Source: Chelydra serpentina
Lineage: Eukaryota; Chordata; Testudines; Chelydridae
Length of the DNA: 64,000 nt
Direction: 5' to 3'
Assembly: GCA_037349315.1 (NCBI GenBank)
Contig: JBAIAC010000040.1
Span: 14,092,001-14,156,000 of the forward strand
Of this stretch, positions 11,801-23,800 are shown piece after piece. The translations under genes were made by a program, and so were the position numbers. Positions within the stretch are counted from its first letter, which is position 1. Each line of letters opens with the position of its first letter. Under the pieces are notes generated by a model that saw nothing but the letters and a program-made list of their open reading frames with translations, was not told where the DNA came from and did no database searches.

Positions 11801-14800
11801 CTAATGTGGAGCACCCACAGGGATAACCATCTCGAAGAACCTCCGTTACTGCGCAAGGTGAGTAACCTTCTCTTCACTTGCTACACACTTACCTGGAGAT
11901 AAAACTACCACTTGCCTTGACTGTCCTGGTATTTTACAGTGACAGAGCCATCTCTTGTTAGCTATCTCCTTGTAAAAAACACACCATTTTTGTCCCCTGG
12001 TGCAGACTTGGTCAATGGAAATTGCAGTTCTTCAGCACCTCTCAGGATTTCACTTAAAGGTTTTCACTGGTAGCAAAACATGATTTTTAAACTTCAGATT
12101 GGCATGGATTTTACTGGAAAAACTGATGAAAGGAGTGAATTGCAATGAGCTGGGAAATACGTCATGCAGATATTTTAATCCTCTTTCATGCTAGGTTTAA
12201 GAAATGGCAGCATATTCACATACATAAATGCGAAGAGCTGTCTGGATTTACAGCTGCCTTTGACAAGAAAGTAACTCCCTCTCTTTGTATGCAGACTTGA
12301 TCCATTTTACACTGCCTAAGCAAGACCCCTGGTGTGAGTGGGGCTCTTGTCACCATCCCATATATTATTACGTGCTCTATTTTTAGAAACTAGCATGCGA
12401 GTGCATTTGACGTCATTCCAATGTGATTTAGCTCGGCTATGCCAATCACACTGCTCGCTATTCCCAGAGGGGTGGATGGTGGGATAGTCGGGGGCTACAG
12501 AACCAACTAAGCTGTAATTAACTGCTTCTGCTCAGGGTCACAATGGTCTTTCCACATGACAATTAGGAGGTAAAATTAGAATTGTAAGAATCTGACTCAC
12601 ATATTTAACCCCATTACAGCAATGGAATAAATAGTTTTCATACAGCCATTACAATAACATGAGCCATTCGATGTTCTTTGTATGCTAAATGAAAATTTTA
12701 ACCCTGCTGTGTTACATTAGAATGCTGCTGTTACAGGTACTTTGTGCTCCCTGTTCTGTAACACTGACGGGTGCACCACAATTATGAGTGAAACAGAGAG
12801 AGAGAGAGAGAACCAGTCTCTCTTGCTTCTTTGTGTATGATTTTCACTTTAGCTGACTTAGTATCCTGTGAAGAGCTCAGCTAAAAAGAGTTCACAGTAT
12901 CTAGTTTCTAAATTGTATTTTGAAAGCTAACGCCATAAAAGGTTTACTTAGCACAATGAACTTTGAAATGGAAAATGAAAGGGATCAAGTGATGTAAGAA
13001 AAGGAGGGCAAACAGACACTGAAGGAATTGTCATGTACTCTTATTCTCACTGTTTTAGTGTAAATCTGTCCATAGTGCACACTGAGAGCTTCCATAAAAA
13101 TAGTTTGATAGCATTTTATTTAAATCACCCCAGTTAAAGTTTAAATAGATCTGTGTTCCAATTGGTATGGAAGCAATTTCCTTCTGGAAAACAGATTATT
13201 TCTCTCCAAACTGTTCCATGTAGTTTCCCATCTGAAAGTTAGTGGAAGCTGTAGCACGGCTTGCGTGCTGTTACAGTTGAGAAGAAGGCTTACAAATCAG
13301 ACTGTTTCCTTTTTAATTGCAAACTTTAAAAACAAAATGACTTTACACATCCTACTAATAGTTATAAATAGCTGCCGTTCAAAATAGCATAAGAGTGATA
13401 CAAACAGCTTGCTTTAATGTGGCAGCTTGCGGGCAGGTTATAACCACAGTAAGCAAACAGGACTTGTAAAGTGGTACATTGACATCACACCAGCATCACT
13501 GGAATATTGTGCTTTAATCTATCGCTGCAGTGATAGATTTTCACAAGATGCACACGACTATGTTCCTGTAGCAAAGACCATGTCAGGAACACTCTGCCTT
13601 GTTTATGTAGCTTTCCGCATACGCCTTTTTTTTTGTTTTTTCCAGCAAGCCCCTCCCGCCATAGTATATCCGAGTGGAGGATGCAGAGCATTGCCAGAGA
13701 TTCAGATGACAGCTCAGATGATGAATTCTTTGATGCACATGGTATGTGGAACCAAAATGGTGATCAGTTGTTTTATCTTCTTAAAGGGTCGAGTTGAGAG
13801 GGGAGCAGGCAGTGAGACCACCTGCCTTGCTTGAAACTGTATTGTTTTCTAATCAAGGGTTTTATGCAGCATTGATGTAATTCAGAGCAACACCCAGCAG
13901 ACTATTTCATTGAACTGGGTAATATTTCAAGTTTAATGTAATCTGTTTGATTATTTTTTAACATGAAATGATCTTGAGTTCTTTTAACATTTGGAACTTT
14001 GGGGGTTTTTCTGGTGTGAATGCACCTGGGTAAAATTCTGCAATTCTCTACACAAGCTGTGGATGTAACTCTTAATATTTCTGATTCAGCGTGACTGAGA
14101 TTGTTTGTTTTCAAATAGCCAAGTGGTAAAGCTCATGACAAGTAGAGTCCTGCCTGAGTAAGAAGCGACACTAGTCTGTCTTTAGTAATAGTCCTTATTA
14201 ACACCTTGTATGCCTGCACGAAGAAATGCAAAAGGGAGTGAAGGGAGATGTGAGAGTTCACCAGCATTGAAAATTTATTTTTTCCTGTAAGAATTCCTGA
14301 AGTGTTTTAGTGTGCTATAGTTCTCTCCACATATTTTTATGTTTGCTGTGTGTTTCTAAAAGGAGGAGGATGCTCTACAGGACTCATATATTGTATATTT
14401 TACTTCAGTATATATTTGTTAAGCACTGACAGTGAGCTCAGCACTGGTACAAAGCACTAACTACCAAGACACCCTTCTCCAAACAGCCTTCCAATGATCA
14501 TCTAACAAGCTGGCTAACCTGCACTGCTGGAGCTGGCGAATGGAGTTGCTGGAACCATTTTGTAAATAGTATTTCATTCGTGATTGACCATAGCAAGTAA
14601 TGCAGCTGAAGTGATGTACTCCAGAAAAGTTTTGATATCAAATATTACGAACATGCCCCAGATTCTCAGGCTTTCCTTCAAATGTTTTTTTGTGGGAAGT
14701 AGCATGCTGCTATAGAGTGAGACTGCAGGTTTGTGCAGGTTAAGAGGCTGCTTTGAGTACAGGTTGGCTCAGGGTTGCAGCCCTAAGTGCCCAGAGGCCA

Positions 14801-17800
14801 GGGCTAACTTATTTTATGTGTCTTTATTTATTAACTTATATAGCTCCTGTAACAACTGTACCTCAGGGCTTTACCATAGCAATATAAACATATGAATATA
14901 AGTGAGTCATCTAAACAAACTCATAGCTATCCACCATGCATTTTACTTTTTAATCGCTGACTAATAGAATCTAGAGATGGACAACATCTGTTTAAATCAT
15001 CTAGTTCATCTGCTGCCAATGAAAAATTCCTCCCTATTCTGCTTTGACTGCATCCTATTCAGTCTAGGTTGAAATGTGCTTAATTTGATTGTTTTTTTTC
15101 TTCACAAATCGATGGTCTCGACAATGCATATTGAGGCTACTCGGTTTTTTTTGGATAGTGACAATCTGCTACACCCTTTATTGCAGACCAGACGGCTCTC
15201 TCATTAGACGCCAACTGCATTGGATTTGTGAATATGGAATGAGTGTTTCTTACAGTGAATACTGTAAGAGAGGCTTGCTGGGCCAGTACCATGGTAACTA
15301 AGTGTCGATTGGGGTATGAGTCAATGATGAATTCAGCTCCTCATGAGTGCTTCCCGTATACATTCAGATTTCCTTGCTGAAGAGTGAGTGTAATCTGAGC
15401 CTATAAAGATTTTTATCTTGTTAGAGTTTCCACATGTTCTCAGTCACTGGCATGTTCTGGTAAGGAGAGTTAAAAATACAGTAATATATATACTGTAATA
15501 AATGATAACAGGAGTAATATCATATTTGGTGATCATTTAAGCAGCAGTAAGACCTATAATTAAACCTCTCAAGGAAATGAGTTCAATATTTAGATTAAGT
15601 TGCTGGAGAAGCTTTGAATTTAATCTCCCCCTTTTTGTTCTCTGTCTGTTTGACACACACGATTTCTCTGGTGTATTCCCGTTGGCAGAGGTATCATGTG
15701 GTGTTACCTGTTTGTACATTCTCTCTGTGAAGTGAAATCAGATCAACTCAAGCTTTATTGGGGTTGGAAGAATTAAATGGCATGTTGAGATGACCATTTC
15801 CAGGTCGCTATCTTTTATGGTTGAGGTGTTATTAAAAGCACTAAAAATAAACAGTTTTGGGGCAGCAGTGCATTCAACCCCTTTATATAACTCTGAGTTG
15901 TTTATCAGAAAAGAATAGTGTTTCAAAATCTCTTTGTTCCTGATCCAAAGAAACTTGCAACTAATGATCTTATTAGTAGCTGTAAAGCAACAAAAAAAAA
16001 AGAAGAGAACCCTAGCCTGTGAATCTGAAGATTATAGCTTTTACATCTTGGAGACAGCTGAAATTGCAGTCATTTTTATGTTTATAACTCTTAGTTAAAT
16101 TTACCTCTTCAGGAAAAAAAATCACTAAGCATGGAACGATAAATCCAATTAAAACACAATTAACCTTTAGTGATAAATATGATTTCAAATCAGGATTACA
16201 TAAAAGTTGAACAAAAGTAGTGGTTTATGTGCGGGTTTCAGGGGTTATTCATTGGTTTCTCTGCAGTGTCAGAGGGAAGAGTGCCCAGAAGTCAGAGATG
16301 GTCTGCTAAAGAGTTGGCCTCTGACTGGGCAGTCTACAAGGAGGGGGCTTTGTTAGATGAAAGAAGAGTTTTAGAATAATGATATTGATATAGTGCCTCT
16401 CATCTGACAAGCTCACTATGCTTAACAAATAGTAATTTAATGAAGGTGCACACTCTCTGGTAACAGATTTTAATGCTCTTCCAAGACAGATTTGCTTTGC
16501 CGCTATGTCTCTTGAGTCTGGACAAGAAATACTAATGAAATCACTTAATAACTGTGTTTAATTAAACGTATCCCTGCAGATAGCTGTGCTTGACTGAATA
16601 ATGGTGATAGCTCATAGGAAGATAACTGGTACACCGCAAATCCAATAGTCTTTCGTACCTTTCCATTTGAGAATTCTAATATTTTTAATAGAGAAGATTT
16701 TGCTGGTGGGTTTTTACTAAGTCTCACGCAGCAGTGTAGGAGAAACAAATATTTAATATGCTCCAGCTTCCAAGTCTCAAAACTGAAAAAAGAAAAAAAT
16801 CACTTAACAACTTCCTGGCTAACGATCAGGCAGGTGTGTCAATAGGAGTGTTATACAGTTAAGTCAATTTGCTTGCCAAACTTGGCATTTTTCAAGGTGA
16901 TTTGAAAGAATTTTTCACTTGCTAAGACATGAGCTCAGAGTTCTGAGCAAACTATGATGTAATTATTACATACATCGAACATTTATAGGAGCCTATCACC
17001 ATACTATCAGAGCGCACTTTATCCATCTTAAAATTGCATCCAAGACCTTGTCCAGGAATGAGGAGCCATTGCACCATTCCCTCCTTTAGCTCACGTGCTT
17101 AGAATCTAGAGAACAGAGTGACACCATTGGGCGGGTCTACACATTTAACTTTTGCCAGTACAGTAATGTTGGCAAGGGGTGCAATTTTTTAACAGCATGT
17201 TTGTATCGGTAAAGCCCTAGTATAGATGTAGTTATACCAGCAAAAAAAATGATGAACTTAAACAGCTTTTCTTTTATATTTATATATAATGCATTTTGAT
17301 CTCACTGTCCTGAGAGCTGGTGTCTGTATAAGATTCCTGGATTGTCACTCTCTGTGTGTCACTCTGAAGCCTAGAAGGTCTATTGAGTCAGTGTGAACCA
17401 ATGGAGACAGCTACAAGAGGATTGAGAACTCTTTTTGTTCAGAATATCACCAGGTTCAATAATCACTGGGATTTGTGATCTGTTACCATCCAATGTTTAA
17501 GTCTTCAGCCATTTTGACTTTATAAATTGTACCTGTGAGCCAAGAATCCTAGACCATTGTCATACCAGAGGTAACTCAGCCAGTCACCATCCTTACTCTG
17601 CAGCTAATTTGCATGTGTCAATTTTATTGGTTACATGAAGGAGACTACACAGATGGTGGATTTCGTGGCCCAGCTGCCACACGCAAGTGACAGCAGGAGC
17701 TTTCAGCTACTAGTACATTATACAAACACCATATTTAAACATTATCTTGCCTCAAATTGCAATGAGGTTACAGAGAATTAATAAAGGTATACTTTTATTT

Positions 17801-20800
17801 ATAGACATGCTGTTTGTAATGTGTGTATGTGCGCGCATACACACATCTACACACGTATACAAGTGTATCAAAAATATTTTTTCTGTCTTTAAAGAGGACT
17901 TGTCTGACAACGAAGAGGGGTTCCCAAAAGAAATCACCAAATGGAGTTCCAACGATCTCATGGATAAAATTGGAAGCTCTGAATGCGATGTCCACGGTAA
18001 TTTATTTCTTTTTACTTCACACTGTACATAGCATATTTTACAGTCACTTAATTTAATCTTCATGACCAGCCTCTAAAGGAGATAACATTTGTTACCCCCA
18101 TTTTACAGCTGGAGAAACTGAAGCAGAGAGAAGTGACTTGCCCAAGGCCTCGGAGAGATTCAGTGTCCAAGCAGGAGTTAGGAATAGGGAGATCTTGTGT
18201 CTCAGACTACTCTCTCTTAGGTTCCATTTCAGTTTGATTTCTTACTATAACAAAAGCAATTATGTGATAAAATGATTAAATGCTCAGGTGTGGTCTTAAA
18301 TCACCCATACATTCCTCAGACTTTTTAACCTCTTCTTCTTCCTTGCTCCCTCCCCACACAAATGGCGTTTCTGTTAGGAGAAGGTTTAGCCTTCTCATCT
18401 GTATCCTCCTCATCTGATAACATCTTCCTCTCTTAGCCATTTTTGAAGTGCTGAAAGGAAATTGACTTGTCAAGTTAGACTGATTCATCCAGTGATAGGG
18501 GTGAGGTGAAGATTACACTTGTGCTTTCTTGAGTCAAGTAAATTCATACATGCAGGAGCAGGTCAAACCCCATTCCCTCGTTAGAGTTCAAACAGCCTCT
18601 TCCATGCTCCTGTGCAGACCTGATTGTTTCTAACAGGTGTGCAAGAGTATCTCCCACTGCAGCTCTTTAGTTGCTTGAGAAGAACAGTTATCTCCTTGAT
18701 GAAGAGACATGTGGCCAAATTCAGACTGCTGTTAGCAATTTGTAGTTCCATTTCCTTCAGTGGGCTCCTATCTGCTCACACCAAATCTGAATCTGACCAA
18801 ATCTTTTTTTAAATATGGGCTGTCTCCTCAGTTCTACAGCTGGATGTCCTTTAGAAAAACCTGCATGTTAAAAAAGAGAGAACTACTAGGACATTTAATG
18901 GTGGTGTAACTCATGGGTTCTCAACTTGGGAGGTGACCAAAAAGTGTTGGGATCACACATACCCCATCTTTCCCATATTGCTAAATGGGAGAGGGAATCT
19001 GACTAGGTGGGAGGTGGATCCTGATGTGGAAAAAATTGAGAACCAGTGCCACAGCCAATGCCATCATTTATATAGCTGCTGTATAGAATGGAGTCTGGCT
19101 GTCCTTACATTAGAAATCTCTTTAATTCCAGATGACTTGTATCATGAAACATCAACAGAGTACCATGTTGGTTCCAGTGTGGAAAGGCTAAGCATCATAG
19201 AGGTAAGCACTTAGATTGCATCGAATTAAAATCCCCTGTTTGTTTAGAGAATGTAAATGGTGAAGTGATGGAGTAAATAGCACACTTCATTGCTGCAGAT
19301 GTTTGTTATGTGACCCCTGTGGCATCTCTGTGTCATGGAGTTAGTTCATGACCATGCTTACACAGTTACTTCACTAAAGTACATACCTATGGAATATTGT
19401 TAACCACACACAAAAAACTACAAAGCTTGTGAATGGCAATCATAAAGTTCCTCAGCTGAAAGAGCAAATGATGTACCCTTGAACTAGCCTAGCAGCAAAC
19501 ATATTCAAAAGTAGTTGTCAATGCATTGTTCAGAACCCTGTTTGAAAATCATTTTCCAACTTGGTTATCGAGATGGATCCAAATCTGAGCCCCATATACA
19601 AACAGCCCTGATGTTCTGTGAAGTGAGCTCTCTGTGGTTCAGGGATTTATCTTTTGTTGTAGCACAAAGTGGGGCAGGGATTTTTATTCCTCCCTCTAGA
19701 GAGACATGCAAGTTCATATCATGTTATGGACAAATCCTCCCCACCTCCCACCAAAAACCCTCTAGTTTTGTTCCAAAATTAACATGCGCAGAAATGAGGT
19801 GGAAAACAAACAGTGAGGGTGTAATAGAGTAGTTCTAAAATTTGTGAATTGTTCCTTATGGAGAGGAGCCGCGTTTTTATTTTACAAGTTTAGCAAGTCT
19901 TAATTAGTTGTATTTCAAGAAACATGTGTCTTGAAGTCATTTTCTAGGGCTTGATTGGATTAAAAAATCCAAATAGCCCTCTCCACCCCTAAAGTAATCA
20001 GAAATTTCTTGGGTGTCTTTACCTTACCTTTACGAGCAGAAGTCATTGAACTTGACAGGAAAGGCGCCTACAGGTGATTGCTGATAAGCCTCCGGATGAT
20101 TCATGGCATCTCAGACCTACACGAGGAAGAACTACACACATAAAACATTTATTACTGAAAGTAAAAGCAATACTGACCTGGTAAAACAGCTCCTCCCATG
20201 CTTTTAATCGTGCACTTCCAGACAAGAATCTACTTTATAGACACTGTAGGCCAAAGTGAATGAAGGTGTAAGTTACACAGATTAATAATACTTAGCTCTT
20301 ATACAGCATTCCATCCATAGACAAATTCTAACTAGAAATTCCATTGTTTGAAGTCTTTAAATATAGTCTGGATGTCTTTCTAAAAGATTCCGTGGCTCAA
20401 CCAGAAGTTGTGGGCTTGGCGCAGGATCTGTTGTATGAAATTCTCTGGCCTGTGTTGTACAGCATGTCAGGCTAGATGATCAGAATGGTTCCTTCTGGCA
20501 CTAAAATCTGTGAATCTCAAACTGACTTTTGAGTTGGGTGAATATCACTACCCCCATGTTACAGATAGACACATCATCCATAGACCTTAGTTCCTCTGAT
20601 ACTGGGTGGATGTGGGGAAGAGTTTACACTGTTATTACTTGTGCTAGGAAAAATTAGGACTTGCGTTACTCTACAGAACTGTCAGTCTGGCACCTTTTCA
20701 TGAGTACAAAATTCACGATAAAAATGACTGCATTCTAAGAAAAAAATGTTCAAAGAGCTGATGTTTGGGTTAACCTAATAAGGTTTGGAATGTAGCCTTC

Positions 20801-23800
20801 GTTAGCATACAGGGATAAAGTGTTAGGAGAAAGGATTAGAGCAGGACTCCCACAGTGTTTATGCTAAAATTATATGATGACACCTTAAATATATGTTGAA
20901 TGTTTTGACCTGGTCAAATGCAGTGAATGTTAGTGAAGGAGTCAGTGATACTAGTTATTACCCAGATCTTTCATAGTATGATACAGGTTAGAATGGATAT
21001 TTTTGCACATGCTTTGCGGGTATCAGCAGTACCTCACAGGCATTTCAGGAAGAAAGAATCAAATTTCTTTAAAGATACCCTCACTACAGGATTCCTTCTT
21101 GGAATAAACCATTTCTCCACCGTTGTGTATCTTGAAGTGCGCCAGTTACAGTTGTATGGACAATGTATGTCTTTTGTTGCTATTGGGTAGGAATTGGCCT
21201 GTCCCCTGGAGATGCCTGTATTTCAGGGGCAGTGTTGTAAGTACATTGTGAAGGGCTGTGGAAGAGAAGGTGCTAAATAAACATAGTGTTGTTGGGGCAA
21301 ATACCAAAGGCTTGGGGGAAACAAGTACTTCCACTATTTTTTGTTTCATTTCCTTTTAGGATGAATCAGTGCAGCCATTAATGCAGCCAAGCAAAATCCA
21401 CGTCCTAATCTTGGTACTACATGGAGGAAACATCCTGGATACAGGAAGTGGTGACCAGAATTCTAAACAAGGAGATGTCAATACTATCACAACAGTGTTT
21501 GATACAGTAATGAGGGTACATTACCCAGCTGCTCTTGGACACATTGCAATCAAGCTAGTCCCTTGCCCAGCCATCTGCTCAGAAGCCTTTTCACTGGTAT
21601 CCAAGTAAGTTAGTGCTCCTTTATCTTGGAGAAGGGTACATTTGTAAAATTTTACTCTGTTGTAGTGCATCTATAATCATCACTATGGGGTATGCTCTGT
21701 CCTTGTTGAGGATGCTTAATATTGATGAGAGCTATCCAAACACTTTGAGAGCGCACTTTATTAATTAACTAGCAAGCCTTCCAGCCCCAATTTCATACAT
21801 GGCTGTAATGAATACAATAGCAATGCAGCTGGAGTTCTGTGATTGATTTTCCCAAACTAATCAGATAAGTACTTAAACTTGAATTTATAGAGTTCTTGTC
21901 CAAGGGTCATTCTGACTGCATGTGTTCTCTGAAGGTTTAGGTTTAAGGGGGAAAAAAGTGTGTTTTCCCCAGCCCTAGAGCATTTCTACCAGCAAGAGAA
22001 CACACAGCTTTTGTACTTTGAGATTTTTTTTTATGATCTGAAACATTGATTGTGCTGGCTGCAAATGATGAACTCATAATGCAAGCCTCTGTCTCTTTCA
22101 TCTCCTCTCCTGTATTCAGCCTCAGCCCTTACAGTTATGATGAAGGATGCCTCTCCAATAGTCAGGATCACATTCCACTCGCTGCACTTCCTCTGCTAGC
22201 AACATCATCCCCACAATATCAGGAGGCGGTAGCCGCGGTGATTTTGAGAGCCAATCAAGCCTACAGCGAGTTCATTAAATCAGAAGAAGGCACATCATTT
22301 ACTGGCCAGGTGGGTAAGCTGCTGTTTTTAGAACAATAAAATGAAGCGCAAACAAGACCATTTCCCTCCGAATCTCTTGGAAGAGTTCGAAAAGTTTGAC
22401 AATGCTGGGCTAATTTATGAAAATGTTTTCTTGGGCTTTTTGTTTTGTTTTTAAGATAAAGATTTTCCCTTATTTTACATTGTTCTTATTGGAGATTAAT
22501 TTTTATAAGAAGAAAATGCAAATTAGAACTAAGAAATGTAGCTGTAAACGTGAAGTTTAAACAGAAGACGCCATAGGTGTGATGTATCTCTCCAAATGAG
22601 GTGTAAGAAATGCTCTTTATCTGTTTTAGGTACTCCTCTGGCCCCCATTACCGTAACATCTGAGATCCTCACAATCTTTAACGTATTTATCCTCACAACG
22701 CCCCAGGAAGTAGGGCAGTGCTATTGTCCCCACTGGAGTGCTACGGTCTCCAGACGAGGAACTGAGGCACCAAGAGGCTAAGTGACTGCCCAAGGTTGCA
22801 CAGGAAGTTTGTGAGAAGGGAATTGAATCTGGGCCTCCTGAAACCCAGCGTGGTGCCTTAACCACTGGACTGTGTTTCCTCGCCATGTATCACAAGTGCT
22901 TCTGCCTCTCCCCACCTTTTATAATCAGGGTTTTCACGACTTCCCATATGGGAAGAAATTATCTCAGATCCTGCCTCAAGCCAGATCTGCTCCATAGCTG
23001 GAAACCTTCCAAGGTACCTCACAGCCTGGTATAGGGTAACTGCTGACCCAGAACTCATCCATCTGAGATATGATGGTCAATAATTCCATAACTGCTTGGG
23101 CTAATGAGGGCTCCTAGGTAGATATTACCTGATTAAGCAGTGATGCTGATAAATACCTGAAGGATCTCATGTTCCCCATTTCTTGGGTTTAGATGCTTTA
23201 TTCCTTTAGCTAGTATTTCTGTGAATTCAAAGTGAGGGGGATCATTTTGGGGTTTTTTCCCACCTCTGGTTGCTCTTTCAGGTCTGTTTGGTAGGGGACT
23301 GTGTAGGAGGAATCCTGGGATTTGATGCCTTATGTTACAGCAATCAGAGTGTGTCTGAGAGCCAAAACAGCAGCCGACGAGGGAGTATTGTAAGTGTGCA
23401 GGTAATGCAGCCTACTAGAAACCAGTCAGGATAACCCTGTTGGCCACAGAACTTCCCTGTCCGTCCCTAGCTCCAGACAGAAGGGAGGGTTCCACCTTTA
23501 ATCCTTCCCCATTCTACCTCCAGTCATCCCCCTGTGCCTAGGGCATAGGCACTGTGGAGGACTGGTTAGGACTCTGTCAGTGATGCCCTAATATCAGCAG
23601 TAGTCACCACTGCTAACCTGCTTGTCAAAGCATAAGAATGTATTTTAGAAAACATGGACTGTTTCTAATGTATTTAGGGCTTTCATCAGAAAGAACAAAG
23701 CTCCGTTTTCCAGTTTCATGGAGGGTGTGTGCACACTGGGGTGTGTGCTTGTGTCACTACTTTTGGAGTATGCTTTGCCCAACCATGCTGTGTTGTATTA

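Larger units (their letters stand above)
10260..11870 (+). mobile_element. Degenerate, internally deleted DIRS retrotransposon
   Basis: The ends are imperfect inverted repeats of about 185 bp: 10260-10446 and 11682-11869. They share GTCTTGGCGCCCTGC, CCAATTAG/CTAATTGG and GTAACC...GCTCTGAG blocks and include TTCTTCGAG near each outer edge. Inside are a Gag start (10704), an RNase H/post-RNase H fragment and the N-terminal part of a tyrosine recombinase. The reverse transcriptase and the recombinase catalytic half are deleted. The order matches the intact copy at 42792-49173, but the sequence is much older and belongs to a different subfamily (different ends and spacing). Confidence 0.85.
8806..13645 (+). 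other. PITPNM2 intron with Cry I SINE and old DIRS copy
   Basis: The intron holds a Cry I SINE at 9766-9955, the DIRS derivative at about 10260-11870 and an AG microsatellite at 12794-12811. The rest (8806-9765 and 11871-13645) is unique-looking AT-rich intron in which I see no gene. Confidence 0.8.
17997..19131 (+). other. PITPNM2 intron
   Basis: Holds a MIR remnant (18065-18215) and a small hAT-like MITE remnant (18912-19048). Otherwise no feature was recognised. Confidence 0.7.

Noticed and set aside
17134..17235. Possible further Harbinger-like MITE
   Set aside because: One end resembles GTCTACAC and the other TATAGATGTAG, but the match is too weak and no duplication was found.
22596..22886. 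Short open frames on both strands at a conserved-looking block
   Set aside because: The block is a MIR-type SINE, not a coding exon.
23382..23391. Alternative donor GTAAGT inside the 23282-23401 exon
   Set aside because: A better consensus than the real donor, but it drops 11 bases and breaks the frame with the 24220 exon.
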